Position numbers and translations under genes: made by a program. Below the pieces are notes generated by a model. That model worked only from the letters and a program-made list of their open reading frames with translations, did no database searches and was not told where the DNA came from. From NCBI GenBank assembly GCA_030141605.1, contig JAQGDQ010000060.1, positions 425,001 through 487,000 on the forward strand: a DNA stretch of 62,000 bases, given 5' to 3'. The number at the start of each line of letters is the position of its first letter. Position 1 is the stretch's first letter. The DNA comes from Tubiluchus corallicola. Taxonomy: Eukaryota; Priapulida; Priapulimorpha; Priapulimorphida; Tubiluchidae. Positions 35,423 to 48,100 of this stretch are shown here, in pieces.

Positions 35423-35831
35423 TACACTCATATCTGGGTTTGTCGGACCTCACTTTTACAGATATCGGAAAATTCGGACAACATCTGGTCCGTTAAAAGT
35501 CCTGTATAATATAAACACAGTCTGTTATTTCGCGAGCTGACCGCTAGTTGGCAGGCTGTTTACATCACGTACGTCAGCATAATCGCATATATTTCTCTAT
35601 GTATAAAAATATAGAGAAAATTGTGCCGAGCTATTTTAGTCAATTGCAGACAGTTTTTATATACCTTTGCATACTAGATGCTTTTGAGACAATTAGGTAA
35701 TTGATTCTACATTACCGTCAGTTTAATACACGGCTCCTACTGTATTAGCTTATTATCGATAAATACGGACAATTGGCAAATTCGGTCCGAAGTCTCCCCA
35801 CTTTTGTCCGACGAACCGAGATATGAGTGTA
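35423..35831. mobile_element. TA-flanked inverted-repeat element (MITE), family 2
   Basis: Left end tacactcatatctgggtttgt cggac and right end, complemented, tacactcatatctcggttcg tcggac: 23 of 26 positions match and both edges are TA. Subterminal gaaaattcggacaa and aaattcggtccga are also related. Inside, 35592-35622 forms a short hairpin (atttctctat ... atagagaaat). No coding sequence. Confidence 0.85.
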
Positions 35832-36291
35832 TAATGTAACACAAATGGTGGTATTGCTGTTACAAAGCTTACAAATACTACAACATCCTACAAGTTTTGT
35901 TCTATCTGTACAATCCTAAGGCCTTGCTACATTTTACGTCCCAGATACTACTAGAGTAGCTGAGTGGTTATGGTTTATGTTTCAGCAAGTGAAGTTAAGC
36001 TATGTCAAACTTAGTCAGTAATGGGGTTGGTGCCCACCATCAAATTTGCTATGATGATTTCTTTTTTTCAACTATTTACCATTTTCAGAGAGGATATATC
36101 GATACATATGGTACTTCTACGTATATTAAGTTGCCTTCACAGCTATTCGTGTATTGCCCGTTATAAAACAATTAGATGAGATCTAAACATGGCTACATTC
36201 TAGGGAGAATCAGTGCATTGAATCAACAACCCAAAATGAGATTTGTTAAAGGAATCTCACCATGTTCTCACACAATTCAATTTATTTTTTT
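35832..36291. other. Non-coding, nothing recognised
   Basis: No supported feature. Confidence 0.35.
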
Positions 36292-36825
36292 TTCAATTCA
36301 ATTGTAATTTATTTATCTCTTTATAATACTACAATAAAACATGATTAATAAAAGAATCGCTAATAAGTTCAGAAGAATGGTTAAAATGTATAGATAGATG
36401 TAGAACTAGAGAAAGGGTAGCAAAAAGACTATAAAGTGACCTAGTCTGCTATCCTTTACCGAATATAGATAAAATGATCGTTAGACACTGGTGGGCATTA
36501 ATGTTATCAGTTTAATTTATGAAACATTAATTATTTTAAAATTATGACATTTGCTATATGATTAGGTAATCCAGAGTAAAGAAAATACATGTACTTTAAT
36601 TTGCGGGCAACAAAATAAGGTCAATCTTGATTAAACTAAAAAATAGCATTTAGATTTTATGTGAAATACAGGTCAAAATTGTCATGAAATGATAAAAACA
36701 CTTTGGGTTAATAATGCAATTAATCAACAACAGGAGTTAAATACATTTTGATTTGATTTCAACTTCATTATTTCTAGACTTATTGATTAAGAACAAATCT
36801 ACTGACTTGGACAATAATACTAAAT
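36292..36825 (-). mobile_element. LINE 3'-end-like repeat R3, copy 1
   Basis: Collinear with 52825-53338 at about 85-90% identity over 500 bp, starting atttatttatctctttataa and passing gaaagggtagcaaaaagac. On the minus strand it ends in an AT-rich aataaatta tail, the usual look of a non-LTR 3' end; no RT motif could be read. Confidence 0.6.
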
Positions 36826-38600
36826 AAGAGAACTATTTTAGAGACAACCAAAGTCCTACAAAAACATTCATAAGCAGCTGCCAAAATATTTTCTATACAA
36901 ATTCATCATGCTTTAGTCGAGCATTTAAACCCAAGATCTGCTCACACTTCATGTTAATGGTGAACCAGAGCTAAGCACATTATCACGACCAATCCTCAAA
37001 AAGGCACTAAACCAGCGGGAGTGCCAGCCATGTTTAGAACACATATGAGAACACTGATTAATCTTAGAGCATAACTATGTAGACAGGACAATTAATTTTC
37101 TTATTTTAGAGAATTAGAAGGATTTTTGTGTAGGGCCTACATTATAATTGTAATGTGTTATGTTTACAGTCCACTATACACACAGTATACTTACACACTG
37201 GATGCATACAATACAGTCCATGCAACTTACAATCACCTCACTTTATGCAAGTCACTAATAATACGCTAGTCTTTGAATTTTGCTAAGGTTTTCCTGACAA
37301 AGTTAACCTAAAAATCACTGTGAACATTTCACCACAATTAATGATCCATAATTTTGACCGATCTGTGCAGAAGGGACCGTACGCTAGTACGACTATAGTA
37401 GTACCTGTACGGTAGGTTAAAAATTATAACTATCTCTATACACCAGTATCACAAGTATGAGTATGACCCTATCGATGGCGTTAAAAATAACAAAATGCGA
37501 TATCACCCACTCAAAATAAAAATGATAGATCTTACGTTTTATGGCAAACATTAGTTACGCAGACAGCAAAATACGAATTTACGTCCAAAACAAAGCATTT
37601 GCAACTCATGCATTTTCGAATTTGAACGGCATCAGCTTAGTCATCAGTCTGTGACACAACACGTGCACTGTATTGCCCTTAGTACACAAATGAGTGCCTC
37701 CTCCATCTATCGGTAATAAAGTTAACAATTAGCAGGGCAAGTTAGGTAGTAATATAAATATAGTATCTATGGACAAGAGTTTTTCTTTAATAAAATAATA
37801 CTTAGTTATTCTTAATAAGTAATTATAGACTAAGCAAGCAAAATTTAGTTTAATAGCTCTGCTCTGTCCTTTCCCTGATCGTGGAAACTGCACAATCACC
37901 AAAAATTTCAACTAAATGATTGCAGTTGCAGTTATTTTAGGGTGTCGCCATTATATGCTGGCAAACAGAAATACATAACAGCCGTGATAAAAAAAGAGAG
38001 AATCCGTCAGTGTCTGCACTGGCAAAGTCGTTTAAATTGTTCAGCTTTTTAAACTGAATAACTTGAAGATGAAATTTATTCATAGCATAGAGTACAATAA
38101 GTTGAAAAAGAACCAAGATTAAGAAATAACTCTGAAGGGATTTAAAGTTTAATATTTCTTTAACTGGTTCAGAACAATGAAAAGCATAGACGTAATTCTA
38201 TCATGTCTAACAACAAATAAAATTTTATTAATATTAATAATGAATGCAAGCAATCGAACTGATTAGAAGTAGCTATAGTGCGCAAAACAACAAAACTAAA
38301 AATTGCAAAAAATATAAAATGTCACACGTTGACTATTTGTAATATAATTTTCAGCATAATGTAATAATTATATAATATCAAAATTTATAGTATTAAAAAG
38401 GCACTGCTTATGCCAGATGCATCTGGACTCCAAAGATAATTTAATCACATTTGCAATAACCAACCAACAAAAGTATATCACATTCATTTGGAAATAACTG
38501 TAGTATTAGGCAAGAAACATTAACCCTATATAGAAATAAGTAACAGACATATTAAACCTTATATAACGATTAATAAAAAGTACCACTTTTAAAATCTACA
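36826..38600. other. Non-coding downstream flank of the CROT-like gene
   Basis: AT-rich with no supported exon. Frames are short. Confidence 0.35.
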
Positions 38601-38604
38601 CTAT

Positions 38605-38610
38605 TTTATT
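38605..38610 (-). terminator. Candidate CROT poly(A) signal
   Basis: The minus strand reads AATAAA 362 bases after the CROT stop codon. It is the first perfect hexamer I see downstream, so a 3' UTR of about 380-390 bases is plausible. Confidence 0.4.
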
Positions 38611-38971
38611 ATCTGATCAAAAATCTTTAGTTACACAAAATGTTAATGGCAGTGATTCGTAAACTCTGCATTAATAAAAAATGATCATCATTTATGTTAT
38701 TATGACAACAATTTGCTAAACAATTAACAAGTAAAAATGCTTCAAATACATACAATAAAATTACTTAACTTTCTTGTTAATAAGTTAGCAAAAAATTTAA
38801 ATATTTGTGCCAATTTACAGAATATTTTCAGTGAAATAGTTGTTAACATAATCAATGTGGTTCTACATCAATCTATAAATGCAATAAAATGTCACTAAAT
38901 CTACATAATTCTGATCCACGGTGGAACATTAACAAACATTAACAAACAAGGAATAAAAATAAAACAGTTGA

Positions 38972-39113
38972 TCACAGTTTTGCAGGAGTGGCCTGTAGTG
39001 AACCCGTCTTCCATAAAGCCAACTGATCATTCATTGCTTTGTGTAAGTGAGAGTAGAATTTACGTGAATCTGTGTCTTCATCACGAGTCCAACAAACTAT
39101 GAAAAATGTGAAC
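38972..39113 (-). CDS. CROT: CROT exon 13 (terminal)
   Basis: Acceptor ctaaaattgcag; 142 nt; residues 574-620 and TGA. Reads (S)FTFFIVCWTRDEDTDSRKFY, and ends LQATPAKL. AKL fits the PTS1 consensus (S/A/C)(K/R/H)L, so the enzyme should be imported by PEX5 into peroxisomes. Confidence 0.93.
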
Positions 39114-42100
39114 CTGCAATTTTAGATAATAAACAATCAGTCATAACCGAATTATAATTACAGTACAACACAACTACCGCCAAATCACGTTAAAAACACC
39201 AATTCTCATCTGATCACCGAAGTTAACCAATGCAGAGCCTGGTTAGTACTTGGATGGGTGACCGCCTAGGAATACCAGGTGCTGTAGACTTGCGGGATGC
39301 CCACACTGTATCTTGACACTAAGCGAGAAGCTGCACAAGCAGCCAACGGCTAGAGGGCAGAGGAGGTCAATTGAACCAACGGCCATGTGTAGAGGAGTAA
39401 ACCTTCCAAATCAGGAGTGGAGTCCCAAAGGCGGACCAGTGCAGCATGCTCACTGACTCCGACTGCTCCCGCAGCCAACCTGGTGCCAAACGTATCATTC
39501 CGCTTTCCTTTGGACTACACCAGGGAGGAAGAGAGGGGGTTCCTGTTGTCTGGGCAACTCAGGATCTCCATACACCTTGCCAAGGCATGCGAACTGGAGA
39601 GGTCACTCCAGTGTCACTGCTCCAGTGACAGAAACAACACGGGAGGCAACAAGTACAAGTTATAAGCCTAGAGCGAATTTGCGTGAGCTCGGGCAGCTAT
39701 GAGCTGTCTAACTGCCATTCAAGGATCGCACTGCTCAGCCACAGTCGACGCTGCGGCTCCATCAATGTGATAAATAACTGACTCTCTTGGCACACACTCC
39801 ATTGTCTTCCGAGACAGAAGGATGCCAGGAACAACACATCGTTATAACAAACCTTCTAGGGACCCAAAAAAAGACCGAGGTAGTCTATATGCATACGCAG
39901 CTAGTCATGCATATATAACAGCTAGGGGGCCATCCACATATAACCATAACAAGTTTCCGACAGATTTCAAGGATCTACTTACCTTGCGTTATAATGGCTT
40001 TATCATGTGCCCCATCATCTACTTACCTCCTACACCGATGTAGCTTTTTGTACATTTTATTCTTCCTCCCAAGAACAACAAAATCACTTGTGTTAATTAA
40101 CGGGGAAACCATCAGTGGATTCTACTTGCATCGGCAGTGGAGACAGTGGCAACCTCAATTCACTGAACTCATTCCCATGAATCCATTCTGCAGGTTCCTC
40201 CACCTCACGGCCGATTACAACCACCACATGAAGTTGAAAAAAGCGCGTAGTCAGACAACGAAAATGACTAAATCACCTACCTACCTTGCGTTATAATGGC
40301 ATAACACCCTGCTAAAGATGGGAGGTTTCCTGCTACCTACCTACTCTAAACTTGATACCGTTATATGTGGATGGCCCTAAATGGAAAAATGTATTAATAA
40401 TAAGTGTATAAAAGTAATGTACATGTAGCTTCACACAAGATGTAAAGTACTTTTAGAAGATGCTGTCAAGAACCAACTACTTTGCAGTTGGAGATGCTGT
40501 CAAGAACCAACTACTTTGCAGTTGGAGATGCTGTCAAGAACCAACTACTTTGAAATAAATTCTATGAAATATATTTTATGGACTTCAATAAACTAAAAAA
40601 ATAATGAACGTTTCATACTAAATTGCATGTACATGTTCAATTGTAAATTTACGTGATATGCCCTAAAAGGCAATAAGATTTATAAATGTCAGTCAATTTT
40701 GTTTGCAGAGAAATTTCCGTTTCGTCATAACTGCAGTAGTATTCATCACTTGACGAAACATTTCAGCAGTGCGCTGCCTGTGTACATACGTAAATCAGCT
40801 GCGTTCCAAGCTGCTGAGTGACTCATTGTTTTTATGCAGTTAGCAGACAAAATGACCTTGTGACAAGACATGTGTACAACTACGCATGCTGCACGGTGCA
40901 CAATCGACAACGTTTTGCAGCACCAGGAATTTAACTGTAAATTAATTTGCAAATGGCTGTCAAAGGTAGAGTACGAAGCAAAAGCTCATAAACACAGGCA
41001 ACGGGAGTCCGATTAAAATCCGCAATAACCGAGTATGTTGTATTCAAAATTTTATACTCGTCACATGAACGATGAATATGTTTGCTGTCTGTTCACATTA
41101 CTGGTTGGACACAATAAACCATACCCTATAATGCTGTTATACTGTATCTCACATCCATGCACTAATAAAAAAATACTTGGCAAATACTCAAGTAATTAAT
41201 CTTTTGAAATTTGACTAAACATTTGATTGCTCTTTGTGAGATGACTTACGACGGATCGTTGATTCGATAGAAGCATCCATAACCATGTGGACACATGGGT
41301 GCAACGCCGCCATGTGCTGTAGTGTAGCCTATCCAACTGGTGGACAATATGAAATTCCCATCACCACCACTACAGGTAAGAAAGTTTAATTTTATATAAA
41401 TTACTATAATCATAGGCAATCCAAGTGTATGTGGTCATTATAATACAGTAGGTGCCGCTTAATAAACTCACAGTTAATAGACTCTATCGCTTAATTGACT
41501 CAAAAACGCCTGGACCGGGCCGCTTCTGTTCAAATATACATAAAAACTATCGGTAATTGACTCAAATAACTCCGTATAATTGACTCAATATTTTTCCTTC
41601 ACCTACTTAAAATAAGATATTTGCATGTGCCCAAAGAGCCTTTCCTGCTTTTACATGCAGAAACAATCATGTTAAGTACCGTTTCGTTTGTAAGCAGGTA
41701 CGTTTATCGTGCGCTAATACGCTAGCGTAGTGATTTTGCTTTGAATCTGTTACCCGCTCGCCCACTGTTGCCCAAAAAATTTATGGAATTTAATCACTTG
41801 CCTAGCGGTTTCCTTTTGATGTTCTCGTTGCAAATCACGTTTTCAGGCTTAATGAATTAACAGTCAAAGATGCAGGTACAGTAATCAGCCAGTATTCCTT
41901 GTGACTTACATAAACATCGTACAGCAAATAAGAACAATGTAAGTGAACAGATGATTCAAAACTGTTTTAGTCACGCACATCAACAGATTTTCAATGTTTT
42001 TATAATTACGAGAACTTTGTGTGCCAACTTTTGAGCGAGAAAATGAAGCAGCCGACTTTGAAGGAATTTTTGTAATTTTTGCAAATAAATAGATTTAGAA

Positions 42101-45100
42101 AAGTCTGTGATTTAGAAAAGTATACTCTTTAATGTATTGCTAATTCACTTATATAAATTTATATTTTAAAATATTTTTTCTAATTTTTAACTGCATAAAG
42201 GAATTTACGCATTACTTCGTTTCTGAAATTCATTAAAAACCTTTGCAGTGCATAGTAAGCTGATGACTCTCATACTTCTATACCTGTATTACCCATCGGT
42301 TAATAGGTTCAGTCGATTAATTGGGTCAAAACACGCTGGTCCCAAAGTGAGTCCACTAAGCGGCGCCTACTATAATATAAAAAACGTCTTAGCCAATTTG
42401 TTGATAATTAAATGAAAACTGGTCCAATTTTTAATCTATAGCCCCAAACTATCTACCCTACAAAACACAATTCTATTTTTTAAAGAATGACTTATGTGAA
42501 AGAATTACCATAAGAGAAACGTAATTTCGCATTTGCACAACTAGTTCTTCGCTGTTAGATGCATTTATGACATCATTCTGTTGTGATATCAGTACTAGCT
42601 GGGCTAGCTCACCATTAATTAAGTTTTTAACCCATTATTTAATTATCAGAAACATTTTGGGATTATTACAGGTGATGAAATGTGTACTTTTTATTGTACT
42701 TCAAAATGGGGTAGGATATGAAAAATCATCCAGTTCCAGCAAACCACTTTGGAGTGCAAATACGTAACCATGATAGTGCAGTGCCAGTTTCATGACAAAC
42801 CAGCTTCCTGAACCAAACTTGTTTATAAGTGTAAAAAAAACAACCACATATCTGATATACATTTATAAATTACAAACAGCGAGACTTGAAAAGATATAAA
42901 TGAACTAAAGAGTGAACTACAGACATTTGAAGGGCTGCCTAGTTTGGACTGCAAAGGTCGCTGATTCACATCCAATTCAGTAAAAAATTTTCGAGTTCCA
43001 CTTTTAGTCAAAATATTTTTTAATTAATTAATAATCAGGGGATAATGATGCTATCGATTATCTAACAGCACCTATGAATTACGGTGGTAAAAATGATACC
43101 ATCTAGTAACGCCAACGGAAAAAATCAACTGACCTTTTTGCCCATGAGGGGTCAGTGTAAATTTCTGGCATAGGTAAGCCCTTTTCTCTCACCAAACATT
43201 GCAATCCAAACAAATGTCTGTCATAACCTTGAGCATTCATGGCTTCTTTCATCAAATTACTGTGTTTGGCCTTGGCTTTCTGTAACAACTCACGGCGAAC
43301 TTCTACCTAAAACAAGTTAGGCAATGTAAAAACACTTAAGCTGAATAAAATGAGATAAAAGAAAACGAAAAAGTGCACAAACAAACAAAGAATATATTTT
43401 TGTGCAAATGAGTGACACTAACTGCACAACCAGAAGGGATCTTTAAATATGTCATAGTCCTTAAAATTTGTGAAACCAATTGCTCTTGAAGTTTTCACAT
43501 ATTTCACATATTGCACAACAGACTAATGATCAAATACACATATTTTCAAAATATATTAACTTATTTTGTGAATAAACTTAGCGGCATGTTCAGACTAGAG
43601 AGTCTTCTCTTGTGAGTTCTGTCGTGAGTTTCGCTGAGTATCAACTCGCACTTTCTATCAGAGAAAACTCTCAGCAACTCTTGAAAAATTTGCAAAAACT
43701 TGCCTACTACAGTGGCTGCAGAACTTGCAAATCCATTCACACTTGTGAATTTACTCTCAGATGAAAAAACTCTCTAATGTGAAGCGCCATAACATACGTA
43801 TCCTAAAACGGGGGTTGACATTTAACTGACAAATATTGATTTTTAAACTAAAAAAATGCTTAAAACAGTTCCTAAACATAATGTAAAAAATGTGCAAACA
43901 ACTGCTCAGGAGTTCCACACACCTGGGAGCTTAAAGAATCTCTTTTTGACACAAGAAATTGGTGACAAGAAAAAAAATCGTATTGGTTAAGAAAATCAAA
44001 GATACTACACCGAGGCTTCTCAAAGTATCAACGTAGTTCAAGTTTACAATTTTCAACAGAACAGCTTCTAAAATGAGATACTAAAATGAGCAAGGTTATG
44101 TTAGTCACTTTCAGAAACGTATATGATACATCCTTTTGAATGAACCAACAAAACTGCCCAAAAGCGATTTTCGAAACGGTCAACAATCCATTCGAAACTG
44201 GCCCAGCACTGCATCACCCGTTAAGCACACACAGTGAATTGCAAAAACATGTTATGACACTTACAGAAGATGACGGATCACTCATAGCTTTACACCATTC
44301 GACCGATTCCGTTGTACAAGCTCGAACGGTTTCAGTTCGACCGTGATAGAACTTTCTAGTTGCGGCTGTTTCATACGTTGGAACTACCCTAAATCAAATC
44401 GAACACACTTTCACATCATCTCACCATTAAAAGTAACACTGGCTTCAATAAACATGTTTATTATCGTCCTACACACGTTTTACCCTGATAAGGGCTTCAT
44501 CAGGGACCATGACACAAATCAAACATCATAATTCACCAAAACAGTTATAGAAAAAAGCAGTGAAAAACATTTAAAGGAAGACAGGATGGTTTTTCATATA
44601 CTACCTCATTTTCAAGTCCGATAAAAAATATACATTTTAACAAATTAATACTGCAAAAGCAGTATAATTAAATAATAGCTTAAAAACTTAATTAACATTG
44701 GGCGAACCAAACTATTGATGACATCACAAACTAACACAATTTTCAACAGCAAAAATATTCCACGAGCATGTTGCACACGTTGCAAAAGCAAAAATTGAAG
44801 TACAATGCTACTTTAAGGTATTCAGTGTGTTGTATATATAATTAATAATATATATTAATATTATATATAATTAACCACAAAGTAGGTAGTTAACTGCTTG
44901 ACCCAGTACTGAGCTAAATTGTTTTAGCATTCTAATCAATACAGTTAACATGGGGAGAGAAAGCATACGGAGGTTCATAACACTCACAGTTGTACGAAAG
45001 TTACACAGGTTATGCACTGAGTATCAGTTTTCAAAAACATTTCACATTTCAAAAACCCAAGAATTGCCAGAATTTTACTACATTCTTGCAAAATGCTGAA

Positions 45101-48100
45101 TATTTTCACAGACTACGTGCAGGCCTGAGGTAGGAAACAATTCGTGACCAATCTTATTAAAACATTAAATTTAAGTATGTTTAATAATGTAATGAATAAT
45201 AACAACGTAGGTACTAGGAAACAGGGGTACTAATACACCACAAGTAATTGTTTATTGTAGTTGATATATAAGCAAACATCAGTCAATAATAAAGATGGGC
45301 AGGGGAATGAACTATCATCAGCTTAAGTATTGTAAAGTCATGACACGCCTCTGCACATCGAAGCCTTGTGTCATTAATAAAATGACACAGCTAATGCATA
45401 TACCTTTTGTACATGTAGTAGTAAGCCAGTTGAATAGAAAGTTGAACAAACACATCTGGGTGAAGGTTCACTCCAACGTTGGCAAGATCTCGTACGCTCG
45501 AGTGTCCAAAACATGTGAAAGTAACGCTGTAGCTGTCAATGTTCATTCCCTGAAAACAAAGATCATCCATCATAAGAGAACCAAGTTATCCACGTTTTTT
45601 TTATTATTGTGAAATAGACAGAAAAATAAACCTTTGGCCACAGTTACCACTGATAAAGAGGCCTCAGGAAGAAGAAATTGCATACAGGTGGTGCAACAGA
45701 TGAAATGATACAAATAGATTAATGTACAATGAAATAAATACATTACCACAATGCTACGTACTAATAAGCAAAAGGCATAAAATGAACCACACTAATAGGC
45801 AAATCAACGAGTATTTTTATATATGTTTGAACAATATCAAATATAACTATATTTTGGTCATGGTTTAGAAGGGTACTACCGTTTAAGAATATACTAATTA
45901 GAGATTCAGTATCCAAAAGAATGATGTCAAATGGAATAATATTATTTTTTTAAGTACTTGTGTATGAATTGCTCTCTACTTACAGCATATAGAGGGCGCA
46001 TTCGAGCAAATAATGGCTAATAGATTCAATATAATAACCACAAGAACATTTTTTACCAACGATATTACCACTAGAATCTTTACTACTACGAATGTTTAAA
46101 TGATGATTAAGCTGAGAAAACCCTATCCTTAAACGAGTACGGTGTATACAGTACGAAATTTTATCATGAGTTAGCACGAATTCAAAAGTTTGTATATGCA
46201 TGGTCACGCAAGAATGTGTGTAAAAATATGAAACTCTCATTTTAAGACTAACTGAAGAGTATCAGGTCACTAAGAGTTTCTGTGTTCAGTGATTGTAGGT
46301 TTGACCAGGGTTAGAAATGGGGGGATATCTGTTCTATTGTTATTCAAAATATCTATAATCTTTTGCGTCTTCAGGCACTACTATTATACAGTGTTCCTTC
46401 GCTACTTCGCGGTTCGTTTATCGCGGACTCGCTGTTTCGCGGGTTTTTGCGGTACTCCGTCTAAAGTATTTTTGCACATGCGTAGTACGTATTGTACAGT
46501 AATGTATAGATTTGATGAATTTTGCATAAAGAATCCCAAAATGTGTAAAAAAATATTAATTCTAACATTAAAAGCATATTATAAATCATAAAAAATTATC
46601 ATTTACAGTAAACAATGTATTTATTCGGCAGATGAATACACACCAAACACGAAATGTAGTACTTGCGCCCGCTTAAGATGCTACTTGCTGACGTGAGATT
46701 GTACACAACACATTTGTCCCTACTTCGCGGAAATTCATTTATCGCGAGTGGGCCTAGAACGGAAAACCTGTAGAAATTTTTGTCAAGTGTACACTTTACA
46801 ATAATATTTTGGCCTTAATAGGCAGTGACTTGTAAGCATAAATGGCAGGGTTTATGTTGAATTTTTGTCGTGCATAGAACAATGAAAGCGACTGTAAATG
46901 TACAGTGTTCCCTCACTTATTGAGGGTGTTCCGTTCCAGGCCCACCCGCGATAAGTGAATTTCTGTGAAGTAGGGACTCGATACTTATTTCAGTAGTTAT
47001 ACATTATTTTAAGTCTTTATAAGTCCCCATCAATCAACCAATCGTGTGTTGTGTACAATCTCACGTCGGCAAGTAGCATCTCAAGGAGGCGCAAGTACTA
47101 CATTTCGTTTTTGGTGTGTAGTCATGCACCAAATAAATACACTATTTACTGCTAATCTATACATTACTATACAATACGTACTATGCACGTGCAAAAATAC
47201 TTTAGACGGAGTACCACAAAAACCCGCGAAACAGCGAAAATACCGCAATAAATATTTTGCATTAATATTTTTGAAAATCCGCAAAACACCGATAAACGAA
47301 CCGCGAAGTAGAGAGGGAACACTGTAGTGTATGATTTAATGCAAGCATGTCACTTTAATAAATATTTTCTCACTCACTCACTCTCTATATGAACATTCAG
47401 ACATGCAAACACCTTTTATAATGGATTACAGTGTACCTACAGCAATGGCATATTGTTCTTTAGCTTTTGAAATGGCACCTTTAATCTCACTGTCACTGAC
47501 AAATTCAAGCTCAACTGGCTTTGGCATTGGCCTGACCTCTTGACTGCCCTAAACGCAAAAAATACAGTATCGAAAACATGAAAATGATGTCAGTCAGAAC
47601 CAAGCAGTCAAGATGCTTAATAATTAACCAGAAAGGAATAATTAACTGTCTAAACCAGTGCTGGAATAAATTGTTGAAATTAACATATAATCAATATATG
47701 TTATTGATATATAACATGATATATAATCACACTTAACACATGGAGAGTAAAGAAGGGGTAGATATAAACACATAAGAGGAAATTTCTTTGTGGTTTCAGG
47801 AGAAGACGATAAACACTTTGAGGCGTTTCTTCATACCAGAACAGGCGGAGAAGGTTAAACCAAAATTAATCACCAAATCAACAGCAATACAAAGACTCTG
47901 AAATGTAAAAGATACAGTTAGTCGTCGCTTAACGACGTTAACACGTTCTAGCAAAATGCGACGTTAAGCGAAATGTCGTTAAACGATGTCAAGATTTCCA
48001 CAGAAAGTTAATGTAAAAGAATTGAGATACGTTACAGAGGCAAAAATTAATGCTGCTTATATCAGACAAACGAAACAATTTGAGTTTAATTCGTATTTCT

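Noticed and set aside
39171-39291. Functional 5S rRNA gene
   Set aside because: Many substitutions in the first third and in the A-box, single copy, no oligo-T terminator directly after.
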